The position numbers and the translations under genes were made by a program. The notes under the pieces are model-generated. The model was not told the origin of the DNA, did not search any database, and worked only from the letters and a program-made list of their open reading frames with translations. Of a stretch of DNA of 64,000 bases, positions 18,643-27,664 are shown in pieces; positions within the stretch are counted from its first letter, which is position 1; every line of letters begins with the position of its first letter. The stretch comes from Actinomadura sp. J1-007 (GTDB lineage Bacteria > Actinomycetota > Actinomycetes > Streptosporangiales > Streptosporangiaceae): assembly GCF_009793335.1 (NCBI RefSeq), contig NZ_WING01000001.1:7254001-7318000 (forward strand), given 5' to 3'.

Positions 18643-21600
18643 ACGGCATGAGCACTCCCGCGAGGCGTTCGGTCTTTCCGCTGACCGCCGTCCAGGAGGC
18701 GTACTGGGTGGGGCGGCAGGACACCCAGCCGCTGGGCGGCGTGGCCTGCCACATGTACTTCGAGTTCGAGGGCGCCCTGCTCGAACCGGCCCGGCTCGAA
18801 CGCGCGGTACGAGCGGTCGCCGGCCGTCACCCGATGCTTCGCGCCAGATTCACCGACTCCGGCGAGCAGTACTTCGCCTCCTCGGCCGCATGGCCGGGCC
18901 TGACCGTCCATGACCTGTCCCGGCTCGACTCCTGCGACCTGCGTCGGGAGCTGGCCAGGATCCGGAGCGGTATGGCCCACCGGCTGCTCGACGTCGAACG
19001 GGGCCAGGTCTTCGACGTGCGACTGTGCCTGCTCGCCGACGGGCGGACCCGGCTGCACGTGGACGTCGATCACCTCGTCGCCGACCCCGTGAGCATCCGC
19101 ATGCTGCTGGCCGATCTGGCCGCCGCCTACGACGGCACCCTGGAAGCGGCGGAGAATCCGCTCTTCGCGGTCCACGCGGCGGCGCGGCCCGTCCACGACG
19201 AGGACGCGCACGCGGCGCGCGACCACTGGCGGGAACGTCTTCCCGGCGGGACCGCCCGGCCGCCGCGGCTGCCGTTGGCCGCCGAGCCGGCGACGGTGGC
19301 CGGGGCGCACTTCACCCGGCGCGGCACCCTGCTGCCCGCCCACAAGTGGCGGCGGCTGCGGGCTCGGGCGCGGGAGCACGCGGTCGAGCCCGAATCGGTG
19401 CTGCTGGCCGCCTATGCCCAGACCTTGGGCCGGTGGAGCGCCGAACCGGCGTTCAGCATCAGCGTGCCGTCCTTTCCCCGCCCGGACGCGCCCCCGGACA
19501 TGTCCCGGGCCGTGGGCGACTTCACGGCGCTGACGTTCGTCCCGTTCACCGTCGAACGGTTCGATGACCTCGCCGAACTGGCCCGCGCCGTGGACCGCGA
19601 ACGGCGGGAGGCGGCACCGCACAGCGCGTACTCGGCGGTCCGCGCGCTGCGGGAGCCGGGACCTGGCGATGCCGCGCTCTCGTTCGAGGGCGCGGCCGTG
19701 TTCACCTCGCTGATCGAACGGGAGTGGCCGGACCGGCGGGTGGTCCGCGTCCTGGGCGAGCCGGTCTGGGCCCTCACCGAAACCCCGCAGGCGCTGGTGG
19801 ACTTCCAGGTGTACGCACGTGACGGCGGCGTTCACCTGGCCTGGGACGCTCCCGAGGAGATCTTTCAGCCGGGCGTTCTGGACGCGATGGTCGAGGCGGC
19901 CCAGGATCTGCTGGAGAACTACGCCGACGGCGAGTGGAAACGGCCGGTCCCCGCGGCGCTGCCCGCGCCGCAGGCCGCCACGCGCGCGCGGGTGAACGCC
20001 ACCGAACGGCCCATGAGCGGTCGTCCGCTGCATCAGCCGGTGTTCGAACGGGCCGCCGAATCGCCCCGCGAACCGGCGCTGGTCGGCCCCGGCGGCGCCA
20101 TGTCCCGGGGCGAGCTGTCCGAGCGGGCCCGGCGCGTCGCCTCCGCCCTGATCTCCCGGGGGCTGGAGCCGGGCGACGCCGTCGCCGTGTCGCTGCCGCG
20201 CGGCCCCGACCAGGTGGTGGCCGTGCTGGGCGTCCTGGCCGCCGGCGGCTGCTACGTCCCCGTCGGCGTCGATCACCCCCAGGCCCGCCGCGAGCTGATG
20301 TACCGCACCGCAGGCACCCGGTTGCTGATCGGCGCCGAGCCTTCCGCGTCCGAGGCGGCGGACGGCCCGCAGCTCCTCACGCCGGCCGCGGCCCGCGGCT
20401 GCCCGCCCCTCCCCAGCCCGGTGCCGCGGGCCACCTCCTCGCTCGCCTACGTCATCTTCACCTCCGGCTCGACCGGAACGCCGAAGGGCGTCGAAGTGGA
20501 GCACGCCTCGGCGGCTAACACCGTCGAGGACATCAACGACCGCTGGTCGGTCGGCCCGTCCGACCGCGGCGTCACCGTCTCGGCGCTGGACTTCGACCTG
20601 TCGGTCTACGACGTCTTCGGCCTGCTGGGGGCCGGCGGCTCGCTGCTCGTCCTGGACGACGCCGTCCTGCGCGAACCGCGGGACTGGCCGCGGACGCTCG
20701 CCAGGCACCGCGTCACCGTCTGGAACTCGGTGCCGGTGCTGCTCGACATGCTGCTGGCGGCCTGCGAGGACGCCCGCCGGCCACCGCCCGACCTGCGGCT
20801 GGTCGTCACCGGCGGCGACTGGATCGGCCTCGATCTGCCCGGACGCCTGCACGACCTGCTGCCCTCGGCGGTGTTCGTCGCCAGCGGCGGCGCGACCGAG
20901 GCGTCCATCTACTCCAACCACCTGGAGGTCGAACGGGCCGACCCGCAGTGGAGGTCGATCCCCTACGGCCTGCCCCTGAGCAACCAGCGCTTCCGGATCG
21001 TGGACGCGGCCGGACGCGACTGCCCCGATTGGGTCCCCGGCGAACTGTGGATCGGAGGCGCGGGCGTGGTCCGCGGCTACCGGGGCGATCCCGAACGCAC
21101 CGCCGCGCGGTTCGTCGCCCACCGGGGCGGCAGGTGGTACCGCACCGGCGACCGGGCGCGCTACCGGACCGGCGGGCTGGTGGAGTTCCTCGGCCGCGAC
21201 GACCTCCAGGTGAAGATCAACGGCTACCGGATCGAACTCGGCGAGGTCGAGGCGGTCCTGGCCGCCCACCCCCAGGTGGCGCACGCGGTCGCCGTGGTCA
21301 CCGGGACCGGCGCCGCCCGGCAGATCACCGCCTTCGTCACCGCCGCACGGGACGACATCGACCTGGCCCTGCTGCGCGAGCACGCGGCCGCACACCAACC
21401 CGAATACGCCCGGCCGTCCCGCTACTTCGTGCTCCCCGAGCTCCCCCTCACCTCCAACGGGAAGGTGGACCGGCGCGCTCTGGCGCGGTGGAGCGCCCCC
21501 GCCCCGGTCTCGCCGTCCAACGAGCCGCCCAGCGGAGACCTGGAACGCGGCGTCGCCGAGGAGTGGCACAAGCTCCTGGGCAGACCCGTGACCGTCCGCG

Positions 21601-21764
21601 ATGTCGGCTTCTTCGAACTGGGCGGCAACAGCGTGCTCAGCATGCGGCTGATCAGGGCCTTGGAAAAACGTTTCGGGCGACGGCTAGACATGCGTTCGCT
21701 TCTCTCCGAGCCCACCGTCGCGGCGATGGCGTCGGCTCTGCGGGACCGCAGGCGAGTGGGGTGA
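18639..21764 (+). CDS. One-module NRPS: heterocyclisation-adenylation-carrier (Cy-A-PCP)
   Basis: 1041 residues. The Cy domain begins FPLTAVQEAYWVGR (13-26) and carries the cyclisation motif DxxxxDxxS at D144, D149 and S152 in place of HHxxxDG; FTSL and TETPQALVDFQ are further Cy signatures. The adenylation domain has FTSGSTGTPKG (607-617), and its pocket reads D653, L654, Y657, N696, then about V, G, S749, I757, Y758 and K859. DLYN plus I and K agrees with cysteine-activating Cy partners (typical DLYNLSLIWK); the middle positions differ. The carrier serine is S998 in FELGGNSVLS. There is no condensation, oxidase or thioesterase domain. It should form a thiazoline (or oxazoline) on a chain delivered from elsewhere. 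The stop is one base before the thioesterase ATG. Confidence 0.88.
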   Translation: MNGMSTPARRSVFPLTAVQEAYWVGRQDTQPLGGVACHMYFEFEGALLEPARLERAVRAVAGRHPMLRARFTDSGEQYFASSAAWPGLTVHDLSRLDSCDLRRELARIRSGMAHRLLDVERGQVFDVRLCLLADGRTRLHVDVDHLVADPVSIRMLLADLAAAYDGTLEAAENPLFAVHAAARPVHDEDAHAARDHWRERLPGGTARPPRLPLAAEPATVAGAHFTRRGTLLPAHKWRRLRARAREHAVEPESVLLAAYAQTLGRWSAEPAFSISVPSFPRPDAPPDMSRAVGDFTALTFVPFTVERFDDLAELARAVDRERREAAPHSAYSAVRALREPGPGDAALSFEGAAVFTSLIEREWPDRRVVRVLGEPVWALTETPQALVDFQVYARDGGVHLAWDAPEEIFQPGVLDAMVEAAQDLLENYADGEWKRPVPAALPAPQAATRARVNATERPMSGRPLHQPVFERAAESPREPALVGPGGAMSRGELSERARRVASALISRGLEPGDAVAVSLPRGPDQVVAVLGVLAAGGCYVPVGVDHPQARRELMYRTAGTRLLIGAEPSASEAADGPQLLTPAAARGCPPLPSPVPRATSSLAYVIFTSGSTGTPKGVEVEHASAANTVEDINDRWSVGPSDRGVTVSALDFDLSVYDVFGLLGAGGSLLVLDDAVLREPRDWPRTLARHRVTVWNSVPVLLDMLLAACEDARRPPPDLRLVVTGGDWIGLDLPGRLHDLLPSAVFVASGGATEASIYSNHLEVERADPQWRSIPYGLPLSNQRFRIVDAAGRDCPDWVPGELWIGGAGVVRGYRGDPERTAARFVAHRGGRWYRTGDRARYRTGGLVEFLGRDDLQVKINGYRIELGEVEAVLAAHPQVAHAVAVVTGTGAARQITAFVTAARDDIDLALLREHAAAHQPEYARPSRYFVLPELPLTSNGKVDRRALARWSAPAPVSPSNEPPSGDLERGVAEEWHKLLGRPVTVRDVGFFELGGNSVLSMRLIRALEKRFGRRLDMRSLLSEPTVAAMASALRDRRRVG

Positions 21765-21765
21765 C

Positions 21766-22581
21766 ATGGTGGCTCACTCCGCCCCATCGCAGCAATGGCT
21801 ACGGTGCCTGGACCGCCGCCCGAGCGCCCGATGGAAACTGATCTGCTTTCCCTATGCCGGAGCCGGCGCGAGCGTGTTCCATCCGCTGGCCGAGGCGTTG
21901 CCGGCCACCACCGAACCCTGGGCTGTGCAGTATCCCGCGCGTGAGGATCGGGCCACCGAACCGGCCGCCGCCCAGCTCGTCTCCATGGCCGCCGACATCA
22001 GCTACGCGCTGCAATGGCTGAACGAACCGCCGTCCGCGTTCCTCGGGCACAGCATGGGCGCCGTCGTCGCTTATGAGACCATTCGGCGCATGTCCCGAAT
22101 CGGGCTGTCCGAGCCGTCCAGGCTCTTCGTCTCCGCATGCGCCAGCCCCGATCGCTTCGGCATTCAGCAAGGAGACACAGGCCGTTCGGCACTCGAACCA
22201 GGAAAGGCCGCCCAGGGCGAGGAACGAACGGACGATCCATGCCATGAGCGGCTGGATGACCGGGCCGCGGAACTGGTGCGGCTGTCGGGAACAGGAACGC
22301 CCCTGCTCGACGATCCGAAGGCCCGCGCACTGGTCGTGTCGGCCGTCGAGCACGACCTGCGGATGATCGAGCGTTACCGTCACCACGGCGACGGGGCACT
22401 GTCCTGCCCCATTACCGCCTTCGTCGCTGAAGCCGACCCCGACGTACGGCCCGCACAGGCGCAGGGCTGGAACGCGTTCACCGACGCTGAATTCGACCTG
22501 GAGAGCTTCGCCGGGGACCATTTCTACCTGTTCCAGCGCCTCGCGGATGTCGCCGCATCGATCGCCCGCCACACCGCGTAA
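21766..22581 (+). CDS. Type II thioesterase
   Basis: 271-residue alpha/beta hydrolase typical of stand-alone NRPS editing thioesterases: LICFPYAGAGASVFHPLAEAL at the start, nucleophile S96 in GHSMGA, an aspartate near residue 224 (AEADPDV) and His252 in GDHFYL. It would clear misprimed carriers. With no thioesterase domain in the NRPS it could also release the product, although an amine such as histamine might do that. It is translationally coupled to the NRPS. Confidence 0.9.
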   Translation: MVAHSAPSQQWLRCLDRRPSARWKLICFPYAGAGASVFHPLAEALPATTEPWAVQYPAREDRATEPAAAQLVSMAADISYALQWLNEPPSAFLGHSMGAVVAYETIRRMSRIGLSEPSRLFVSACASPDRFGIQQGDTGRSALEPGKAAQGEERTDDPCHERLDDRAAELVRLSGTGTPLLDDPKARALVVSAVEHDLRMIERYRHHGDGALSCPITAFVAEADPDVRPAQAQGWNAFTDAEFDLESFAGDHFYLFQRLADVAASIARHTA

Positions 22582-22583
22582 TG

Positions 22584-22600
22584 CGACCGGGCCCCGGTCG
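22584..22600. terminator. Short GC hairpin after the thioesterase gene
   Basis: CGACCG GGCCC CGGTCG lies 3 bases past the thioesterase stop and before the converging hemopexin-like gene; 8-base arms around one base, or 6-bp arms with a 5-base loop. Plausible terminator of the biosynthetic operon. Confidence 0.45.
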
Positions 22601-22724
22601 GCATCCTGTGCTGAGGCGACCGAGAACAGCGCGCCGTACGACTCCGGGGCGACGGCACAATTCCCGCACCAGACGCAGTTCCACCGTTCGTGGGGGGTCA
22701 TGGGCCGTCGCTGGAGCCGTAGCG

Positions 22725-23405
22725 TCAGAAGTCGGCCAGGCTCGGCCAGTCCTTTTCCAGGGAGCCGGGGCCGCGTACGACGGTGTCGGTGTGCGGTTCT
22801 CCGCCCTTGATGGCGATGCGCACGTACCGGTCGCCCGACAGCATCCAGAACTGGCCGTGTTGGTCGGGGACCGGAACTGCCGCGTCGATGTGGTCGAAGC
22901 CTTCCAGGCTGGGCCACAGTTCCGCGAAGGTGTCCGGTCCGCGTACGACGGTGTCGGCGTGCGGTTCGCCGTCGGCGATCGCGATGCGCAGTGAACGGTC
23001 GCCCGACAGCATCCAGAACTGCCCGTACTGATCCGGAACCGGCACCACCGCATCGACGCGACCGAAGTCGGCCAGGCTCGGCCAGTCCTTTTCCAGGGAG
23101 CCGGGGCCGCGTACGACGGTGTCGGTGTGCGGTTCTCCGCCCTTGATGGCGATGCGCACGTACCGGTCATCCGACAGCATCCAGAACTGGCCGTGTTGGT
23201 CGGGGACCGGAACTGCCGCGTCGATGTGGTCGAAGCCTTCCAGGCTCGGCCAGAGCTCCGCGAAGGTGTCCGGTCCGCGTACGACGGTGTCGGCGTGCGG
23301 TTCGCCGTCGGCGATCGCGATGCGCAGTGAACGGTCGCCCGACAGCATCCAGAACTGCCCGTACTGATCCGGAACCGGCACCACCGCATCAATTGTGGAC
23401 GGCAT
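22725..23405 (-). CDS. Hemopexin-repeat (photopexin-like) protein, four repeats
   Basis: 226 residues made of four ~56-residue repeats. Each has a pattern like IDAvVPVPDQyGQFWML SGDRslRI and then a conserved TVVRGP and WPSL, matching the hemopexin/photopexin blade (DA.. ...FSGDRY.RI... ....WP.L). Four blades make one complete beta-propeller. Repeats 1 and 3, and 2 and 4, are almost identical. There is no signal peptide, so the protein is probably cytosolic. ATG 23405 has AAAGGA six bases upstream; the longer frame to 23534 has none. Bacterial hemopexin-like proteins may bind haem or metal. The gene converges on the NRPS operon; a link to it is inference. Confidence 0.8.
   Translation of the reverse strand: MPSTIDAVVPVPDQYGQFWMLSGDRSLRIAIADGEPHADTVVRGPDTFAELWPSLEGFDHIDAAVPVPDQHGQFWMLSDDRYVRIAIKGGEPHTDTVVRGPGSLEKDWPSLADFGRVDAVVPVPDQYGQFWMLSGDRSLRIAIADGEPHADTVVRGPDTFAELWPSLEGFDHIDAAVPVPDQHGQFWMLSGDRYVRIAIKGGEPHTDTVVRGPGSLEKDWPSLADF
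22731..23396 (-). repeat. Near-identical 336-bp tandem duplication
   Basis: The segment starting at 22731 recurs at 23067 with an exact offset of 336 bases (112 codons, two blades). Differences over the two copies are few (for example TCG/TCA near 23168 and GGG/CGG near 22912/23248), so the duplication is recent or kept uniform by recombination. Confidence 0.9.
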
Positions 23406-24077
23406 GTCAATCCTTTCCGCCACAGTCGAAATGCACGCACCCCAACCCATGAGGAAGCAGGTCGCAAATCCCGGACCGCAGCATTTCGAGAACGAGCCGC
23501 CAGCATTGCGGCTCCTAGGGTTCTCCTTTGCCATGATGCCTCTCTTTCGCTAAAAGCGTCAAGGACGCGCACGACCGGTACGGTGCCATTCGGGCCCATC
23601 GGCCCAGGATAAGGGCAGCAGAAACTTCGATCGGCCGATAATCGGCACGAAATTCGGTGGGATCGCACCCGAACACCGCCTCCCGCGTGCCATTACCGCC
23701 TTCTGGCCGCCGCGTGCCTCCCATACATCTTTTGAGGATGCCGCTGCCGGAAGTGCATAAAGCGCGAGTATGCGAAGACGTGCCCGATGGTGCGGTGCCA
23801 TGCGGCGTAGAGGCATGCGTCCGGTGCGGGCGAAGAAGCGCGAGGAACGGTGTCGACCGCAGGCACCACCGATCAGAAAGGGACGCAAACGGTTACCATG
23901 GCGACGAGCGCACATTGCGCGACCGCAACTTGCCTTTCACGCGAACTCATCAAAGTGTCACGAACGCCGCGAGCATTCTCGCATCACCATCACCGCGAGC
24001 ACCGTTCTCAACACTCGTTGTGAATATGGCGAGGTATGCTCGGAACGGCCCGTACGACTTCGATCGGGAAGAGCGCC
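23406..24077. other. 672-base gap, no gene seen
   Basis: Divergent gap between the hemopexin-like gene and the SnoaL gene. It is less GC-rich than average with several short AT runs. No convincing small gene found; open frames are arginine-rich. Probably two promoters plus non-coding sequence. Confidence 0.5.
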
Positions 24078-24497
24078 ATGATCGTCCAGGAAGGCATCTC
24101 GCCGACCCGCCGTGAACTGTTCGAACTCCTCGAGGACGTCGACACCGTCAACGATTTCTTTGCGCGCTGCGCGGACAACGTGAGGTGGACGCTCTTCGGC
24201 CGCCATCCGCTCGCCGGAGACTACAAGAGCAAAGAGGAGTTCATCCCGGCCACCATCGGCAAAGTCCGCCCACTGCTGTCGGGCGGGCTGCACTTTCGCA
24301 TCAGGGGCCTGTACGGCGGAGACCCCATCACCATCGTGGAGATGGACGGCGTTGCCACGGCACGCGACGGCGTTCCCTACGACCCCTACTACGTATGGAT
24401 CTGCCGGTTCAACGGCGAGACCATCGTCGAGGTGCACGCCTACGTCGATTCGACCGTAGTGAACGATATCCTCCAACGCGTTCCCCCGGCCGAATAA
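24078..24497 (+). CDS. SnoaL/NTF2-like (ketosteroid-isomerase fold) protein
   Basis: 139 residues with the cone-fold pattern of the SnoaL-like superfamily: ELFELLEDVDTVNDFFARCADNVRWTLFGRHPLAGDYKSKEEF, then IVEMDG, then YVWICRFNGETIVEVHAYVDSTVVND. Such proteins act as cyclases, isomerases or small-molecule binders. GGGAAG stands upstream of ATG 24078. It may be a tailoring enzyme of the neighbouring pathway, but its own promoter and the 1.5-kb distance make that uncertain. Confidence 0.8.
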   Translation: MIVQEGISPTRRELFELLEDVDTVNDFFARCADNVRWTLFGRHPLAGDYKSKEEFIPATIGKVRPLLSGGLHFRIRGLYGGDPITIVEMDGVATARDGVPYDPYYVWICRFNGETIVEVHAYVDSTVVNDILQRVPPAE

Positions 24498-24677
24498 CAA
24501 CCGATCACCTGGATGCCTTATCGAACGCGCCCCAAGGCCTCGACCAGCGAAAACCTCCACGAGCACCGGGCATCTGTCGGGCAATGCACACATGCGTGTC
24601 GCGAAAAGCCGCATCCGCTCGGTCAGGCGCGCGGCGTCGAACTATTTGAGGACAAGCGTTAGGGGTAGTCCGCGGAC

Positions 24678-24860
24678 ATGGCTGAACAAACAGAACACTT
24701 CGAGCCGGGCGAACGTGCTCCCGACAGCGGCATCTACGAATGTGAGTGCGGCTACCACCACCAATGGAGAATGGACGTGGCGGGCGATCCGCTCCCCGAG
24801 TTCCCGCCCGGCTGCCCCTCCAGCAAATGGATCTTCATAGGAGAACAACCCGTCGGCTGA
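24678..24860 (+). CDS. Small protein with ECECGYHHQ motif (YjzC-like)
   Basis: 60 residues: FEPGERAPDSGIYECECGYHHQ, then a Pro-rich middle and a Cys before SSKW. The 'F.PG..AP.SG.Y' start is shared with YjzC-type small proteins and a family of short actinobacterial proteins. Three Cys plus His could bind zinc. AGGGG lies upstream of ATG 24678. Too short to assign a role. Confidence 0.65.
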   Translation: MAEQTEHFEPGERAPDSGIYECECGYHHQWRMDVAGDPLPEFPPGCPSSKWIFIGEQPVG

Positions 24861-25218
24861 CCTTCCACACCATTGACGACACGCCGGAAGCCCAGGCCCG
24901 TGGAACGCTCGGCGACGCGCTGCCCGTCCCCGCGCAGCCGTGGCCTGACCCCCGCCGACCCGGTCGTCACCACCGCCGAGAACGTCGTCCGCACGACCTC
25001 CGCTGGCGACGGCGGGCCGGTCATCGAACTTCTTCGAGGTGTTCCTGCGGCGGCCGTTCTTCACCGGGCAAGACCCCGTCACCAACTGGGTGGCGTTCAA
25101 CGCCGGGTGGGTGCGACGAGCCCGGGAATGCCGGCACCCCCGCCTCATCCGGTTCGAGGACTCACCAAGCCCCCGGACTCTCGTTGGCGTGCACGGAGGA
25201 ACTCCGCGCGCCCGGGAT
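24861..25218. other. 358-base gap with a possible degraded coding scrap
   Basis: About 25022-25155, plus strand, one frame reads NFFEVFLRRPFFTGQDPV, then WVAFNAGWVRRARE and RLIRFED, with no start and a ruined end. The last part vaguely recalls sulfotransferase proteins. The family is not established, so it is noted only as a remnant. Confidence 0.3.
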
Positions 25219-26277
25219 TCACGGAACGAGGACGATCTTGCCGATGGTGTCGCCGGCGTCCAGGGCCGTGTGCGCGGCCCGGGCCTGCGTCAGGGGGTAG
25301 CGCGCGCCGATCACTGGGCTGATCTTCCCGGTCGCGGCGAGCTGGAGGACGAGTTCCTGTTCGCGGCGGGTGGAGGCGCGGGTGCCCAGGATGTCGAGGT
25401 GCTTGGCGAAGATCTCGCCGATGTGGATCTCGGCGGTCCGGCCGCCCATCACCGCGGCGAGCACGACGCGGCCGCCGAGGCGGGCGGCGTTGATGGCCAG
25501 GGGGACCATGGGGCCGCCGACGTTGTCGAGGACGACGTCGACTCCGGCGCCGCCGGTGTGGGCGCGGATCTGGTCGAGGACGTCGGGGTCTTTGTAGTTC
25601 AGGGCGAGGTCGGCGCCGGCGGCGAGGAGCGCGTCGCGTTTGCCGGGGGAGCCGGTGAGGGCGATGATCCGCTGGGCGCCGGCGAGCTTGGACAGGTGGA
25701 GCGCCGCGGTGCCCATGCCGCCGGAGGCGCCGGTGACCAGGACGGTGTCGCCGGGCTGGACGCGGGCGCGGGCGGTGACCATGTGCAGGACGGTGCCGTA
25801 GGACCACAGGACGCAGGCGAGCGTCTCGAAGTCGACGCCGTCGGGGGCGGGGAGCAGGCCGTCCTGGGGGACGCTGACGTATTCGGCGTAGCCGCCGAAG
25901 CGCTGGTGGCCGGGCAGTTCGGTGTCCTGGCACAGGTTGTCGTCGCCGCGGCGGCAGGCCGCGCACCGGCCGCAGGCCGGGCAGGTCATCACCACGACGC
26001 GGTCGCCGACGGCGAACGCCTCCACGCCCGCGCCGACGGCGGCGACCTCGCCGGCGGCCTCGCGGCCGAGCTGGAAGGGCAGCGGCAGGGACGGCACGCC
26101 GGGGCGGGGCCGGACGATGCCTTCGCGGTATCCGGCGTCCCACCAGTTGACCGAGGTGGCGCGGACCCGGACGAGGACGTGGCCGGGGGAGGGGGCGGGG
26201 ACAGGGACCTGCTCGACGGTGAGGACCTCGGGCCCGCCGTGCCGGTAGATGCGCACGGCCGTCATCATCTCGCTCAT
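25219..26277 (-). CDS. Zinc-type MDR oxidoreductase (alcohol dehydrogenase/quinone reductase superfamily)
   Basis: 352 residues. A GroES-like N-terminal domain carries the structural zinc lobe CPACGRCAACRRGDDNLC. The nucleotide-binding domain has VLVTGASGGMGTAALHLSKLAGA, and the C-terminus ends in the usual DTIGKIVLVP. The catalytic-zinc cysteine is replaced (SVNWWD), so quinone-reductase-like activity is possible. It lies downstream of the ROK regulator on the same strand and back to back with the glycoside importer operon. It may reduce or oxidise a sugar or aglycone intermediate (inference). Confidence 0.85.
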   Translation of the reverse strand: MSEMMTAVRIYRHGGPEVLTVEQVPVPAPSPGHVLVRVRATSVNWWDAGYREGIVRPRPGVPSLPLPFQLGREAAGEVAAVGAGVEAFAVGDRVVVMTCPACGRCAACRRGDDNLCQDTELPGHQRFGGYAEYVSVPQDGLLPAPDGVDFETLACVLWSYGTVLHMVTARARVQPGDTVLVTGASGGMGTAALHLSKLAGAQRIIALTGSPGKRDALLAAGADLALNYKDPDVLDQIRAHTGGAGVDVVLDNVGGPMVPLAINAARLGGRVVLAAVMGGRTAEIHIGEIFAKHLDILGTRASTRREQELVLQLAATGKISPVIGARYPLTQARAAHTALDAGDTIGKIVLVP

Positions 26278-26371
26278 CGCACTCCTGCATATCCGGACGT
26301 CAGTCCTGTATGTGAAATCGCATGGTCGGCGCGGGGGCTGGAGGTCCGCGGGAGGGGACCGTCGAACCGGT

Positions 26372-27664
26372 TCAGCGGGCGTCGTCCGGCAGGGGTTCCA
26401 GCAGGTGGGTCCAGGTCTTCAGCTGGTCGGGCGACAGCAGGCCGTCGACGGCGGTCAGCGCGGCGCCGATCATTCCGGCGCGGTCGGCGTGCGCCGACAG
26501 CACGACCGCCAGGTCCCGGGTGGCCAGGGGCAGCGACCGTTCGTAGACGACCTTGCGCAGGGAGGGCAGGAGCAGGTCGCCGGCGAGCGAGACGCCGCCG
26601 CCGATGACGACCAGGGAGGGGTTGAAGACGTTGACGAGGCTGGCCAGCGCGTGCCCGAGGTGGTGACCGGCGGAGGCCAGCAGTTCGAGGCTGGCGGCGT
26701 CGCCGACGGCCGCGGCCTGGCTGACGTCGGCCGCGGTGAGCCGCCGGCCGTCGGCGGCGCGCCGGGCCAGTTCGGCGCTGGCGCCGCTGTCGGCCAGCCG
26801 GGCCGCGTCGCGGGCCAGCGCCATCCCGCTCGCGTAGGTCTGGAGGCAGCCGACCTTGCCGCACCGGCAGGCCCGGGTGGAGTGCGGGTCGATGCACAGG
26901 TGCGCGATGTCGCCCGCGCAGCCCTGGGCGCCGCGGTGCAGGCGGCCCGCCGACACCAGCCCGGCGCCGATCCCGGTGCCGACCTTGACGTAGACGAAGT
27001 CGTCGCGGCCCTGGGCCAGACCGGTGCGCAGCTCGCCGAGGGCCATCGCGTTGACCTCGTTGTCCACCCACACGCCGACGCCGAACCGGCTGGTGAGGCG
27101 TTCGCGGACGGGGTAGTCGTCCCAGCCCGACAGGATCGGCGGCGCCACCGGCCGCCCGCTGCTGAACTCCACCGGGCACGGCAGGCCGACGCCGACGCCG
27201 AGCAGCGGCGCCCGGCCGGGCACCGCCGCCAGCACCTGGTCCATCAGCTTCTCGAGTTCGTCGAACGTCGCGTCCGGGCCGTTGGTGCTGCGCCACGGCC
27301 GCTCCCGGGTCTCCAGCGGCTCGCCGCTCAGGTCGGTGAGCGCCACCGCCAGGCTCGTGACGCCGACCTCCACGCCGAGGACCGTCCCGGCCTCGGACCG
27401 GAACCGCAGCTCGCGAGGCGCCCGGCCGCCGGTCGAGCGGCCCTTGCCGCGGTGGGCCAGGAGCCCGAGCCGCACCAGGTGGCCGATGCGCTGCGCGACG
27501 ACCGTGCGGCCCATGCCCGTCGCCTCGCACAGATCGTTGGTGGTGGTCAGCGACTGGGAGCGGACCAGGTCCAGCAGGGTCGCCGCCAGGTCCGCGGACG
27601 GGGGCCGCTGGGGCCGGGGGACCGGAGCGGCCGCTGGTCCACGGGCCGTCGTCGGGGGTTTCAC
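26372..27664 (-). CDS. ROK-family transcriptional regulator
   Basis: 430 residues: an N-terminal winged helix (LLDLVRSQSLTTTNDLCEATGMGRTVVAQRIGHLVRLGLL), then a ROK sugar-binding/kinase-like domain with VGLPCPV, GTGIGAGLV, the zinc motif CRCGKVGCLQ and VIGGGVS. NagC/XylR-type repressors of this build respond to sugars. GTG 27664 is chosen because AAAGGA lies 8 bases upstream; the extra N-terminal frame to 27736 is not coding-like. It is divergent from the importer operon, which it probably controls. Confidence 0.9.
   Translation of the reverse strand: MKPPTTARGPAAAPVPRPQRPPSADLAATLLDLVRSQSLTTTNDLCEATGMGRTVVAQRIGHLVRLGLLAHRGKGRSTGGRAPRELRFRSEAGTVLGVEVGVTSLAVALTDLSGEPLETRERPWRSTNGPDATFDELEKLMDQVLAAVPGRAPLLGVGVGLPCPVEFSSGRPVAPPILSGWDDYPVRERLTSRFGVGVWVDNEVNAMALGELRTGLAQGRDDFVYVKVGTGIGAGLVSAGRLHRGAQGCAGDIAHLCIDPHSTRACRCGKVGCLQTYASGMALARDAARLADSGASAELARRAADGRRLTAADVSQAAAVGDAASLELLASAGHHLGHALASLVNVFNPSLVVIGGGVSLAGDLLLPSLRKVVYERSLPLATRDLAVVLSAHADRAGMIGAALTAVDGLLSPDQLKTWTHLLEPLPDDAR

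Noticed and set aside
18276..21569. 1097-codon open frame antisense to the NRPS gene
   Set aside because: High-GC codon bias of the true gene leaves the antisense frame open. The translation is His/Arg/Gly-rich with no domain, while the sense strand has all NRPS motifs.
22731..23396. CRISPR-like or mobile-element repeat
   Set aside because: The two 336-bp copies are in-frame protein repeats inside one gene, with no spacers or terminal inverted repeats.
25039..26607. 522-codon rightward frame over the MDR gene
   Set aside because: Antisense shadow; its low-complexity Gly/Asp translation mirrors the MDR oxidoreductase, which has full family motifs.
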